From Prochlorococcus sp. AG-402-M15 (GTDB lineage: Bacteria; Cyanobacteriota; Cyanobacteriia; PCC-6307; Cyanobiaceae): a stretch of DNA of 64,000 bases. Shown here piece after piece: positions 28,705-37,589 of this stretch; the stretch's first letter is position 1, and every line of letters begins with the position of its first letter. The DNA is taken from contig QCIP01000005.1 of the NCBI GenBank assembly GCA_003216615.1, positions 1 through 64,000 of the forward strand. Reading direction: 5' to 3'. The notes under the pieces were generated by a model, which was not told where the DNA came from, ran no database searches, and worked only from the letters and a program-made list of their open reading frames with translations. Made by a program: the position numbers and the translations under genes.

Positions 28705-28989
28705 ATGAAAAATTATTTTTGCAGAAATCTTTCTAAACCAACATCTTTGGTAATTTTTTTAATTTCCTTAATTTCCTTTAAAGGTGAATTCTTAAATGCT
28801 GAATATTTATCTAAAGAATTGGAAATCGATACTTCAACTAAAAGAGATGAGAATAATTCAGTCATCCCAACTAATCCATTTGAAATTGTAGAAATGATTA
28901 GGAGACATAATAGCATGAATGATGCGACTAAGCCCTCTGATGCTATAGACGATGCGTTAAGGTCTTTTAATAATCTGGAGCAAAAATAA
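28705..28989 (+). CDS. Small secreted protein of unknown function (94 aa)
   Basis: Starts at ATG 28705; an in-frame TTG five codons earlier is possible. The N-terminus is a signal-peptide-like basic and hydrophobic stretch (KPTSLVIFLISLISF) ending near LNAEYLSKE, so cleavage around residue 32 is plausible. The rest is polar, with IPTNPFEIVEMIRRHNSMNDAT and DAIDDALRSF. No cysteine follows the hydrophobic core, so it is not a lipoprotein. I do not recognise the family; it is divergent from xth. Confidence 0.7.
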   Translation: MKNYFCRNLSKPTSLVIFLISLISFKGEFLNAEYLSKELEIDTSTKRDENNSVIPTNPFEIVEMIRRHNSMNDATKPSDAIDDALRSFNNLEQK

Positions 28990-29028
28990 TAAATATAATG
29001 CGATAAATTTCCATTCCAAATCTTTAAT

Positions 29029-29628
29029 ATGTTAAAAAACCCTATCCCACAAGTTACTAATAAATTGCAGTATAGAGCAATAGGTATTATTAGTGGTAAA
29101 TTTACTCCACGTGATGGTGATAATTTAAATAGAGGCTTTTTAACTGATAGCAAAGGCGAAAAAATAGAAACAGTAGTGCTAGGTAAAGCATTATCACTGT
29201 TAAAAAAGCATATTGATATAAATAAAAATTATTATTGGGTTGTTTATCCAAAGAATAAAAATACTCAAAATTTGCATTTGCAGGTTGCAGGTATTTGGGA
29301 TCCTTACCAACTTAATGATTTTCCAAATGATTCTTCAAAGACTAACTTCTCTAAATTATTAAAAGAATTAGATTTAAAAGATAATTATTTTTCTATTAGA
29401 GGAGAATTAGTTTTTGTCAATACTAAAAAAAAGGAAATTGTTATTAAAATATGTTCGGGTTCAAAATTAAAGAATTTAAAAAATAAAAATTTTAAATTAG
29501 TCATAAAAGGGGAGCTTTCTCTTGAACTTCTCAATAGTTTTGTAAGTTTAGATATCAACAGAGCTGGAAATTCTTTAAAATTAATCAAGTACGAAGTTAT
29601 TGAAAAAAATTTTTCTGCAAATAATTAG
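29029..29628 (+). CDS. Conserved protein of unknown function (199 aa)
   Basis: Soluble protein with no membrane segment. The N-terminal YRAIGIISGKFTPRDGDNLNRG and YYWVVYPKN segments and a central IRGELVFVNTKKKEIVIKI strand pair suggest a beta-rich fold. The residue mix is basic. It starts 39 bases after the small secreted protein gene and ends 53 bases before larC, in the same direction, so a small operon of 28705-31861 is possible. I cannot name a function. Possible alternative starts are not evident. Confidence 0.75.
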   Translation: MLKNPIPQVTNKLQYRAIGIISGKFTPRDGDNLNRGFLTDSKGEKIETVVLGKALSLLKKHIDINKNYYWVVYPKNKNTQNLHLQVAGIWDPYQLNDFPNDSSKTNFSKLLKELDLKDNYFSIRGELVFVNTKKKEIVIKICSGSKLKNLKNKNFKLVIKGELSLELLNSFVSLDINRAGNSLKLIKYEVIEKNFSANN

Positions 29629-29681
29629 AATGAAAAATTGATCTTCATCGCAATTTTTACCAATCAAGAAACCTAAAATTT

Positions 29682-30908
29682 ATGGAAGATATTTTAATTG
29701 AATGTTCTCCTGGTATCTCTGGAGATATGTTGTTAGGAGCTTTTTATGACTTAGGGGTGCCTAAAAAAGTTTTTGAACGACCACTTATTGATCTTGGATT
29801 AAAGGACTTATATAATCTAGAGTTTAAAGAATCAAGAAGTTTTTCAATTAGAGGGGTCAAGACGAAAGTTGAGAATATTGATTGCAGACCTATTAAAAGA
29901 ACTTGGAGAAGTATTAAAGAACTTATTTCAAATGGGCAATTAGAAGATACATTAAAGCAAATAATTTATGAGGTATTTGAATCTTTAGCAATTGCTGAAG
30001 GACAAGTTCATGGTATTAAATCTGAGGATGTTCATTTTCATGAGATTGGGGCTATCGATTCATTAGTGGATATCATAGGAGTATGTGCTGCATTAAATTA
30101 TTTAAATCCTAAAAAGGTTTATTGCAATGAACCAATGTTGGGAAAAGGTTTTGTTCAAACAGAACACGGAAAATTATCTATCCCAGCTCCTGCTGTAATA
30201 GAACTAATAAGAAGGAAAAATATTAAGGTTTTATCAACCTTTGAAAAGGTAGAGGGAGAACTATCTACACCAACTGGAATTGCTTTACTTTCTAATTTGG
30301 TTGACTATCTGCAACCTCCCTCAAAATATTTTATTAACTCTTATGGAGTAGGTATTGGTAACTTAAAATTTCCATTTCCCAATTTAGTTAGAGTTTATAA
30401 AATTACTTCATTTGAGGCTTCTTCTATTAATCAACAAATTAATCCAAAGTGTGAAGAGATATCTGTTCAAGAAGCATGGATTGATGACCAAACACCTGAA
30501 GATATATCTAATTTTGTAGAGAAACTGAGAATTGAGGGAGCTTATGATGTTTCTTACCAAGCTATTAATATGAAAAAAAATAGAATTGGATTTTCTATTC
30601 AAGTAATCTTGCCAACTGAGAAAAAAGAATATTTTAGGCGATTATGGTTTGATTATTCCAATACTATTGGAGTTCGTGAAAGAATACAATCTAGGTGGAT
30701 ATTACTTAGAAGAAGAGGACAATGTTCAACGACTCTTGGAAATATAAAAGTTAAACAGACTTTGAAACCAGATGGATCAATAACTATTAAACCAGAAAAT
30801 GACGAAGTTCTGAGATTAAAAATAGATCATAAAAAATCAGCTGAAGAAATAAGAAAAATAATTAAAGAGTCAAGTAAAAATTTTAAAGCATTTGAAAACT
30901 GGAAATGA
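29682..30908 (+). CDS. larC: LarC-family nickel-pincer cofactor protein
   Basis: LarC inserts nickel into the pyridinium-dithiocarboxylate mononucleotide cofactor of lactate racemase, using CTP. The 408-residue protein has the family N-terminus ILIECSPGISGDMLLGAFYD, the His-rich motif EDVHFHEIGAIDSLVDIIG, the GRGFVQTEHG-like loop (here GKGFVQTEHGKLSIPAP) and GELSTPTGIALL. It appears full length and uninterrupted. No larA, larB or larE is in this window, so its client is unclear. It overlaps the next gene by four bases (ATGA), a sign of translational coupling. Confidence 0.9.
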   Translation: MEDILIECSPGISGDMLLGAFYDLGVPKKVFERPLIDLGLKDLYNLEFKESRSFSIRGVKTKVENIDCRPIKRTWRSIKELISNGQLEDTLKQIIYEVFESLAIAEGQVHGIKSEDVHFHEIGAIDSLVDIIGVCAALNYLNPKKVYCNEPMLGKGFVQTEHGKLSIPAPAVIELIRRKNIKVLSTFEKVEGELSTPTGIALLSNLVDYLQPPSKYFINSYGVGIGNLKFPFPNLVRVYKITSFEASSINQQINPKCEEISVQEAWIDDQTPEDISNFVEKLRIEGAYDVSYQAINMKKNRIGFSIQVILPTEKKEYFRRLWFDYSNTIGVRERIQSRWILLRRRGQCSTTLGNIKVKQTLKPDGSITIKPENDEVLRLKIDHKKSAEEIRKIIKESSKNFKAFENWK

Positions 30909-31861
30909 GATTTAATATAAGTAATCAATCTTATTGGAAATTTTTTAGAAAAATTAATTTTGGTTATTTAAAGAGTATTTTTTTCATCTCAAGCTTGTCA
31001 TATTTTTGCATATATTTTATTCATAATGTTGACCAAATTTCTTTTGATATCAATCTAGAGAAAAAAGGGATTAATATAATTTTATCATTTTTATTTTGTG
31101 TCTTAAGTATTTATCTTAACGCTTATGCCTGGGAATATATAGTTCAATGGTTCGGGAAAGAATTTAAAAGAAATAATTTAGTTTCCTTTTATGTCTTAAC
31201 GAATATTCTTAAATACGTTCCTGGAGGAATCTGGCATTTTGTTGAAAGGTTTAATTTTATAAAAAAATTAAGTAATCCTCAGGTTGCTTTGTATTCGACA
31301 CTTATAGAACCTTACTTTATGTTGAGTGGATCTTTTTTGTTGGCATCGATGGGAGTGATTTTTTCACCATTGTATTTTTTTTTAATTTTGCCTTTAGTAT
31401 TTTTAAACAGGAAATTAATATACCTTATATTAAAAAGTTTAGGGTCTCTCAAGGGAAAAGTATTTGAGGTTTTGAGACTTACTAATTCAATAGATCAATT
31501 TGAAAAAAGAATAAATATAATTTCTTTTTTCCCTTCCAAAGCTTTTTTTCTTGAAATTGGTTTTGTTTTTTCTAAATTTATTGGGTTTTATATTTGCTTG
31601 AATACTTTTTATGCAAATAATACTCTTAACTTCATTTTTTTATTAGTAATCTTTTCTTTGTCATGGTCTTTAGGTTTAATAGTCCCAGCAGCTCCAGGAG
31701 GAGTTGGCGTTTTTGAAGCCTGCCTCCTTTTTCTTGTTGGCCAAAATATTCCACAAAATATAATTCTTGTGAGCTTAATTTATTTTAGAATTATATCTAC
31801 ATTGGCAGATTTGTTTTTAGGCTTCCCTTTTTTGATAAGAAAACTTTTGAAAAGAAGTTAG
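30905..31861 (+). CDS. UPF0104/lysylphosphatidylglycerol synthase-like membrane protein
   Basis: A 318-residue integral membrane protein with about 7-8 helices. Two family marks are visible: LTNILKYVPGGIWHFVERF and PAAPGGVGVFEACLLFLV. This domain resembles the flippase part of MprF proteins, but no aminoacyl-transferase domain is present. A lipid or isoprenoid-carrier transport role is an inference only. It starts inside the larC stop (ATGA overlap) and its 3' end overlaps the convergent permease gene by four bases. Confidence 0.82.
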   Translation: MRFNISNQSYWKFFRKINFGYLKSIFFISSLSYFCIYFIHNVDQISFDINLEKKGINIILSFLFCVLSIYLNAYAWEYIVQWFGKEFKRNNLVSFYVLTNILKYVPGGIWHFVERFNFIKKLSNPQVALYSTLIEPYFMLSGSFLLASMGVIFSPLYFFLILPLVFLNRKLIYLILKSLGSLKGKVFEVLRLTNSIDQFEKRINIISFFPSKAFFLEIGFVFSKFIGFYICLNTFYANNTLNFIFLLVIFSLSWSLGLIVPAAPGGVGVFEACLLFLVGQNIPQNIILVSLIYFRIISTLADLFLGFPFLIRKLLKRS

Positions 31862-33396
31862 TTTTTTTTCTCTAAACTTGGAATCAAAGTAATTGATGCA
31901 ATAAGGCCTAAAGTCATAATAAAAATTGCTGGTAATATTGCCTCCACCATTCTTTCATCTCCAGCATATTGATATATTCTCACGGATAATGTATCGAAAT
32001 CGAAGGGTCTTAAAATAAATGTCAAGGGTAATTCTTTTATAGTGTCTACAAAAACTAAAAGTGAGCCAACAAATATTGGTCCTTGGAGTAAAGGTAGATG
32101 AATCTTTTTGATGATACCTAGCCAGTTCTCTCCTAATCCAAGTGCAGCTTCATCAAGACTTGGAGAAATTCTTTCAAGACTTGAATCAATAGACCCTTTT
32201 GAAATAGTTAGAAATCGAACAAGATAACCCCAAATTAGTAAGCAAATAGCTAAAAAATTGAATTTTGGAGAAGAAATGCTTATTAAAGATAAAGCTAATA
32301 CTGTGCCTGGGATTGCGTAACCTATCCCCGCGACTTTAGTTGTGAATCTTAGTAATAAGTATTTATTTGGACGGCTAGCTAAGGAAAGTATTAAAGAAAA
32401 TAGCATTGTTATTAATGCAGTAATAAGGCCAAGACCAATAGTCCTTAAAGATAAAGCTAGTAATTCTATAGATAAGCTTTTTTGAATTTGATCAATATTT
32501 AGTAATATCCAAAAACATGGAATTCCAAAAGAGAAAATTGGAGGAAATAAGGATAATATAATTGCCAAAAAAGCTCTATATTTTTTTAATTGCCATCCTT
32601 GTGAGTCTAGTGAAGCAGGATTTTCACTCCACCTCTTTGATTTTCTTCTCGAGAATTTTTCAAAAATAATTAAAGTGAAAATTATTAATAATGCTATTAA
32701 AGATAATCCAATAGCACTTTTTGGATTACCCTCAATAATCCAATTTTCCGCTATGCCTGTAGAAATACTCGGAATATTTAATAATTCAAATGTACCTAAC
32801 TCATTCATTACTTCCATACACATTAAACTTATTCCAGTTATTAGAGCTGGTAGGGCCATTGGAAGAGCGACTTTAAAGAAGCTCATCCAAGGCCCTGCTC
32901 CTAATCCTCTACTAGCATTTATTTGATTAACTCCAAATTTATTAAAACTTTCGTTAGCAAGAATGTAAACATAAGGATAAGTAGAAATTGAAAGTATTAA
33001 AACCGCCCACCATAAACCAGTTACTTGATACCCAAAAATACTTCCTAAATCCTGCAAAACAGCTGTTATTAGATATGCTGGAGCTGCAAGTGGTATTAGC
33101 TGACAAATACGGAGAATTTTCCTGAACTTAAAATCACAATTAGAAAGTAACCATCCATTCAAGGTTCCTAATCCCCCTCCAAATAAACTTATCAGTACTA
33201 AAAGTTTTAAAGTGCCTAGTACCTCTCTCCCTCCCGCAATTCCTAATGAAAAATCCCCCCCTAAAACATATTCAACTCCTTCAAGAAGAAAATTAGAAAT
33301 TGGAATGATTACTAAAAGTGCAACAATAAACGAAACAATATTAAATACTTTTAATTCGGTTACTACTTTTTTAAATCCTTTAATAAGTATTTTCAA
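31858..33396 (-). CDS. futB: Iron(III)-type ABC transporter permease (FutB/FbpB-like)
   Basis: A 512-residue permease with two homologous halves of about six helices each, as in FbpB/SfuB/FutB. Each half has an EAA-type loop for the ATPase: NASRGLGAGPWMSFFKVALP in the first and DEAALGLGENWLGIIKKIHLP (quoted in part) in the second. The substrate is probably Fe3+, since cyanobacterial homologues serve FutA; thiamine is a less likely alternative. The start is TTG 33396. The ATPase and binding protein are not in this window. It follows the CobW gene by 17 bases. Confidence 0.88.
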   Translation of the reverse strand: MKILIKGFKKVVTELKVFNIVSFIVALLVIIPISNFLLEGVEYVLGGDFSLGIAGGREVLGTLKLLVLISLFGGGLGTLNGWLLSNCDFKFRKILRICQLIPLAAPAYLITAVLQDLGSIFGYQVTGLWWAVLILSISTYPYVYILANESFNKFGVNQINASRGLGAGPWMSFFKVALPMALPALITGISLMCMEVMNELGTFELLNIPSISTGIAENWIIEGNPKSAIGLSLIALLIIFTLIIFEKFSRRKSKRWSENPASLDSQGWQLKKYRAFLAIILSLFPPIFSFGIPCFWILLNIDQIQKSLSIELLALSLRTIGLGLITALITMLFSLILSLASRPNKYLLLRFTTKVAGIGYAIPGTVLALSLISISSPKFNFLAICLLIWGYLVRFLTISKGSIDSSLERISPSLDEAALGLGENWLGIIKKIHLPLLQGPIFVGSLLVFVDTIKELPLTFILRPFDFDTLSVRIYQYAGDERMVEAILPAIFIMTLGLIASITLIPSLEKKN

Positions 33397-33413
33397 AAAT
33401 CAATCAAGTCCTA

Positions 33414-34490
33414 TTATGTAATCTGATTTGAATTAAATCTACATGATGAAAGTTGATTTTTAATATTTTGATGATCTAAGTTTTTCCCAATTATTACTAT
33501 CTTGTTAGACTTTTCCTGTGTCCATTCTTCATCATCTAGAGAAAACCGTTTTCCAGATAGATGAAAAATGTGTTTTCTTCCACTTTCCATAAACCATAAG
33601 ATTCCTTTTGCTCTGAATACATTTTGTGATATTTGATTATCTAAGAAATATTGAAACTTCCTTAATGAAAATGGTTCAAATGTTTCATAAGAAACCGATG
33701 TAAAACCTTCGATATTATTGATCAAATCGTGAGAATGAGAAGAGTGATCGTGGGAATGAGAAGAATGATCGTGAGAATGAGAAGAATGATCGTGGGAATG
33801 AGAAGAGTGATCGTGAGAATGAGAAGAGTAATCGTGGGAATTGACTTCTCCGTTTTTTTTATCTTTATCGAATTGAAAAGTATCTGTCTCAAATAGACCT
33901 ACGCTCATTATTGTTTGTAATCCAACCTCACTATTAGTTGATCTTAAGATTCTTGCTTCTTTTTTTATCTTATTTATAAACTGTTCTACTTTTTTTAATT
34001 GTTCTTCATTCACTAAATCACATTTATTTAGAAGGAGGATATCTCCGTATAAAATTTGAGAATAGGCGACATTTTTATTATTAATTTCAAAATCAAAATT
34101 TTCTCCATCAATAACAGTGATGATCGAATCTAATCTTACTTTTTCTCTCAGGTCACCAGCAGCAAAGGTCATGGCTACTGGTAATGGATCTGCTAGCCCA
34201 GTTGTCTCAACAATTAAATAGTCTATTTTTTCAGATCTTTCTAAAACTTTGGATACTGTATTTAATAATTCGCCATTGATAGAGCAACATATGCAGCCAT
34301 TATTTAATTCGATCATGTCTTCTGAGCCTTCTATTATTAAGTCATTATCTATCCCTATCTCTCCAAATTCATTTACTAAAACAGCTGTTTTAATACCAAC
34401 TTGATTTTTTAAAATATGATTAAGTAGTGTAGTTTTGCCAGAACCTAAAAATCCACTAATAATCGTAACTGGTAATAACTTTTTAGACAT
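33414..34490 (-). CDS. CobW/COG0523-family GTPase with histidine-rich loop
   Basis: Predicted metal-chaperone GTPase of 358 residues. The Walker A is GFLGSGKTT (13-21), the metal-binding CxCC motif is CICC (66-69), and NKCDLV binds guanine. Between the G domain and the C-terminal domain lies a run of five (H/Y)SSHSHD units (residues 221-255), a likely zinc, nickel or cobalt buffer. It is followed downstream by an iron-type permease and preceded by a pterin dehydratase on the same strand. Which metal it serves cannot be read from sequence; zinc is typical for this branch. Confidence 0.9.
   Translation of the reverse strand: MSKKLLPVTIISGFLGSGKTTLLNHILKNQVGIKTAVLVNEFGEIGIDNDLIIEGSEDMIELNNGCICCSINGELLNTVSKVLERSEKIDYLIVETTGLADPLPVAMTFAAGDLREKVRLDSIITVIDGENFDFEINNKNVAYSQILYGDILLLNKCDLVNEEQLKKVEQFINKIKKEARILRSTNSEVGLQTIMSVGLFETDTFQFDKDKKNGEVNSHDYSSHSHDHSSHSHDHSSHSHDHSSHSHDHSSHSHDLINNIEGFTSVSYETFEPFSLRKFQYFLDNQISQNVFRAKGILWFMESGRKHIFHLSGKRFSLDDEEWTQEKSNKIVIIGKNLDHQNIKNQLSSCRFNSNQIT
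33726..33830. repeat. 21-bp tandem repeat encoding the His-rich loop
   Basis: Five consecutive 21-bp units (33726, 33747, 33768, 33789 and 33810 as starts) differ only at a few positions and each encodes (H/Y)SSHSHD on the minus strand. Near identity at silent positions suggests recent expansion, so copy number probably varies between strains. Confidence 0.9.
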
Positions 34491-34532
34491 CTTGAAGAAT
34501 TCTTTTAAATAAACAATTTTAAATTTGTAATT

Positions 34533-34823
34533 TTATTGATCGAAAATTTCATTAATTTCTGAAGCTAATGTTTGATCCAGATTTGTAATACCTCCCAAAT
34601 CATGTGTATTTAATCTGATTATTACTTTTGAATAAACATTTTCCCAGTTTGGATGATGATTGTATTTCTCACAGATCAAAGCAACTTTAGTCATAAAAGA
34701 AAAGGCTTCAATGAAATTAGTAAAGATAAATTCTCTTTTTATTTGTTGGGACTGAATTTCCCAGCCAGGTATTTTGACCACTAATTCCTTTAATTCATCA
34801 TCTTGTAAAAGGTAAGGTTCCAT
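34533..34823 (-). CDS. phhB: 4a-hydroxytetrahydrobiopterin dehydratase (PCD/DCoH)
   Basis: A 96-residue protein with the dehydratase motif YNHHPNWENVYSKVIIRLNT (two adjacent His then Pro and Trp) and the later HDLGGIT. PCD recycles the pterin cofactor of aromatic amino acid hydroxylases; no such hydroxylase is in this window, and in cyanobacteria the role is less clear. A PCD-like fold is also used as a RuBisCO assembly factor, but that paralogue usually lies by the carboxysome genes. Here the neighbours are metal genes and the catalytic residues are kept. Confidence 0.9.
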   Translation of the reverse strand: MEPYLLQDDELKELVVKIPGWEIQSQQIKREFIFTNFIEAFSFMTKVALICEKYNHHPNWENVYSKVIIRLNTHDLGGITNLDQTLASEINEIFDQ

Positions 34824-34830
34824 TTAAAAA

Positions 34831-35316
34831 CTAATCTGACTTTTTTACATTATAAATATTTTGCTTTTTCTCACCAATTATATGTACATTTAATATTCTT
34901 TTTTTTTGATCAAATCGATGTTCCCATAAATAAACTGCTTGCCATGTTCCAAGCATAATTTTTCCGTCTTGAAAACTCAAAGATAAAGAAGTGTTTGTTA
35001 AGGATGTTTTAATATGCGCTGGCATATCGTCAGCTCCCTCTTGATAATGGTTATAGGAAATTTCTTCTCTATTTTTTGATAATGTCAAATAGGAATTGTA
35101 TGGAACTATTGATTGTATATATTTTTTTAAGTCACTAAGTACATTAGGATCTGCATTCTCATTAATAGTTAGGCTGCAACTCGTATGAAGTGAAGTTAAA
35201 TTAAAAATTCCTGAACGAAAATTATTTTTTTCAATAAATAAATTTAAATCATGAGTGATGTCAATAAACCCCTCGCCATGAGTTAAAAATTCTAATTTTG
35301 AAAATATTTGTTCCAT
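34831..35316 (-). CDS. YjbQ/UPF0047-family protein (secondary thiamine-phosphate synthase type)
   Basis: A 161-residue protein. The family marks are LTSLHTSCSLTINENADP near residues 41-58, the YQEGADDMPAHIKTSL segment and GTWQAVYLWEHR near the C-terminus, where conserved His residues may hold a metal. Some members have weak thiamine-phosphate synthase activity, but the physiological role is not settled. It sits eight bases upstream of phhB on the same strand, in a probable operon continuing through the CobW and permease genes. Confidence 0.9.
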   Translation of the reverse strand: MEQIFSKLEFLTHGEGFIDITHDLNLFIEKNNFRSGIFNLTSLHTSCSLTINENADPNVLSDLKKYIQSIVPYNSYLTLSKNREEISYNHYQEGADDMPAHIKTSLTNTSLSLSFQDGKIMLGTWQAVYLWEHRFDQKKRILNVHIIGEKKQNIYNVKKSD

Positions 35317-35426
35317 ATAATTTAAATAATAAATTAAGACAATATTCTATTATGGATAAACAATGTATGTTTTTCTTCAGACATTAAAATTTTTATCTTA
35401 AGATATATCTAGTTAAAGCTAAATTT

Positions 35427-36932
35427 TTGTCTGAAACTCAATGGAATAAGCTTGGGGCTTATCTGAAAGAAACACAAATATTAGGTTCAATCCAAAATAC
35501 TCTTTATTGGGATCAGAATACTGGGATGCCAAAGAAAGGGGCTTCTTGGAGATCTGAACAACTTACCTACATTGCAAAAGTATTGCATCAAAGAAATTCC
35601 TCTGAAGAATTTTGTAATTTAATACAATCTGCTAAAAATGAATTATTAAATACTGAAGCAAATTCCGACAATCAACTTTTTGTCAAAGATAAAGAAAGAA
35701 ATATTAATCTTTTAATGAAGGAATTTAATAGAGAAAGAAATTTAGATCCTAAATTAGTTGAGTCTTTAGCAAAGGCAAAATCTAAAGGTTATGAAAGCTG
35801 GCAAGAAGCAAAGAAAAAATCAAATTTTAAAATTTTTCTTCCATTTTTTGAAGAGTTAGTCAAATTGCGTATTGAGGAGGCTAAACAAATATCTTACGAA
35901 TATTCACCATGGGAGACTCTAGCCCAACCCTTTGAGCCTGAATTAACTTTGAAGTGGTTGAATAATATGTTTCAACCATTAAAAGAAACTATCTCAGGAT
36001 TGATTAGAGACATGAACCAGTCAAAAAAAAATCATTGGGATTTAAGTCCTCAATCTCAACACAATTTATGTTCGCAATTACTTGATGAATTTGGGAGAGA
36101 TAAAGATCTCTTTATCGTTGGTAAATCTCCTCATCCTTTTTCGATTACATTAGGGCCTAATGACTATAGGATTACTACAAGAATTGTAAAAGGTGAACCA
36201 TTATCAAGTTTTTTGGCAACTGCACATGAGTGGGGTCATTCAATTTATGAGCAGGGTTTGCCATCTCAAAGCCACCAATGGTTTGCCTGGCCCTTAGGTC
36301 AAGCAACCTCTATGGGTATACATGAAAGTCAATCTTTATTTTGGGAAAATAGAATAGTTAAATCCAAATCTTTTTCTAAAAGGTTTTTTAAAAAATTTGT
36401 TTCAGCCGGATGTTCTCTTAATAATTATTTAGAGCTCTGGAAATCTATTAATTATTTGGAAGCAGGATTAAATAGGGTTGAGGCAGATGAATTCACTTAT
36501 GGTTTGCACATTTTAATTAGAACCGAACTTGAAATAGATTTGATCGAAGGAGGTTTGCCAGCTAAGGATATTCCAGACGAATGGAATAAAAGATATGAGC
36601 AACTTTTAGGAATAAAACCATCTAATGATTCAGAAGGGTGCCTTCAAGATGTTCACTGGAGTGAGGGAGCATTTGGATACTTCCCTTCATATTTGTTGGG
36701 ACATCTTATAAGTGCACAAATATCTAATCAAATGGAAAGAGACATTGGATTGATCGATGATTTAATTGAAAATGGTGATTATCAAAGAATAATATTTTGG
36801 TTAAAAAATAATATTCATAAATATGGCAGATCAGTTAATTCTATGGAGTTAGTAAGAACAGTTACTAATGAAGAACTGTCACCATACTATTTTATTGATC
36901 ACTTAAGGTCTAAAATAAATGATTTTTGCTGA
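35427..36932 (+). CDS. Metallocarboxypeptidase, M32 family (Taq type)
   Basis: A 501-residue zinc carboxypeptidase of broad C-terminal specificity. The zinc motif HEWGHSIYEQ (HExxH) and the third ligand region GIHESQSLFWENR (Glu) are intact, and the N-terminus ILGSIQNTLYWDQNTGMP and C-terminus SPYYFIDHLRS match the family. The start is TTG 35427, five codons before the conserved helix; no ATG lies upstream in frame. It is divergent from the YjbQ gene, and ppa follows after 63 bases. Confidence 0.93.
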   Translation: MSETQWNKLGAYLKETQILGSIQNTLYWDQNTGMPKKGASWRSEQLTYIAKVLHQRNSSEEFCNLIQSAKNELLNTEANSDNQLFVKDKERNINLLMKEFNRERNLDPKLVESLAKAKSKGYESWQEAKKKSNFKIFLPFFEELVKLRIEEAKQISYEYSPWETLAQPFEPELTLKWLNNMFQPLKETISGLIRDMNQSKKNHWDLSPQSQHNLCSQLLDEFGRDKDLFIVGKSPHPFSITLGPNDYRITTRIVKGEPLSSFLATAHEWGHSIYEQGLPSQSHQWFAWPLGQATSMGIHESQSLFWENRIVKSKSFSKRFFKKFVSAGCSLNNYLELWKSINYLEAGLNRVEADEFTYGLHILIRTELEIDLIEGGLPAKDIPDEWNKRYEQLLGIKPSNDSEGCLQDVHWSEGAFGYFPSYLLGHLISAQISNQMERDIGLIDDLIENGDYQRIIFWLKNNIHKYGRSVNSMELVRTVTNEELSPYYFIDHLRSKINDFC

Positions 36933-36995
36933 AACATTACTTTTGAAGAATTTCCTTTAGTGCGAGGATGTAAGATAAATAAAAATAATTTTTTG

Positions 36996-37583
36996 ATGGC
37001 AAATCTTAATCGTCCCCCAAGTAGGGTCATACCAAATTTATTGCATGTACTCAATGCTTTTACTGATAGCTCAAATTCAATAGTTAACACTATTGTTGAA
37101 TTGAATTCTAATACAATAAATAAATATGAATTAATTACAGAAACGGGTCATCTTAAACTTGATAGGGTGGGTTATTCCTCTCTTGCTTATCCCTTTGCTT
37201 ATGGATGTATACCAAGAACATGGGATGAAGATGGAGATCCACTTGATGTCGAAATTGTTGGTGTTACTGAACCATTGATACCTGGATCTATCGTGGAGGC
37301 AAGGATTATTGGGGTAATGAAATTTGATGATGGTGGAGAGGTAGACGATAAGGTTATAGCAGTTCTAGCAGATGATAAAAGAATGGATCACATCTCAAGT
37401 TTCGCAGACCTTGGAGAGCATTGGCTTAAAGAAACAAAGTATTATTGGGAACACTACAAAGATCTAAAGAAACCAGGAACATGTACTGTAAATGGTTTTT
37501 TTGGGATAGAAGAGGCTGTTAAAGTGATTAAAGATTGTGAAGATAGATATAAAAAAGAAATTGATCCTAAATTAGTAAATTAA
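36996..37583 (+). CDS. ppa: Inorganic pyrophosphatase, family I, with intact active site
   Basis: Hydrolyses PPi to drive biosynthesis. From ATG 36996 the product is 195 residues; a GTG 12 codons upstream would add a non-conserved stretch. Active-site residues by comparison with the E. coli enzyme are all present: Glu35, Lys43, Glu45, Arg57, Tyr65, Tyr69, the DGDPLD signature with Asp79, Asp81 and Asp84, Asp111/112, Asp117/118, Lys119, Tyr154 and Lys155. A second, degenerate copy lies at 52333-52887. An N-terminal extension of about 25 residues precedes the conserved core. Confidence 0.93.
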   Translation: MANLNRPPSRVIPNLLHVLNAFTDSSNSIVNTIVELNSNTINKYELITETGHLKLDRVGYSSLAYPFAYGCIPRTWDEDGDPLDVEIVGVTEPLIPGSIVEARIIGVMKFDDGGEVDDKVIAVLADDKRMDHISSFADLGEHWLKETKYYWEHYKDLKKPGTCTVNGFFGIEEAVKVIKDCEDRYKKEIDPKLVN

Positions 37584-37589
37584 CTAATT

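Noticed and set aside
35394-35405. Perfect 12-bp palindrome TATCTTAAGATA before the M32 peptidase gene
   Set aside because: Such short AT-rich palindromes are expected by chance in 64 kb of this composition.
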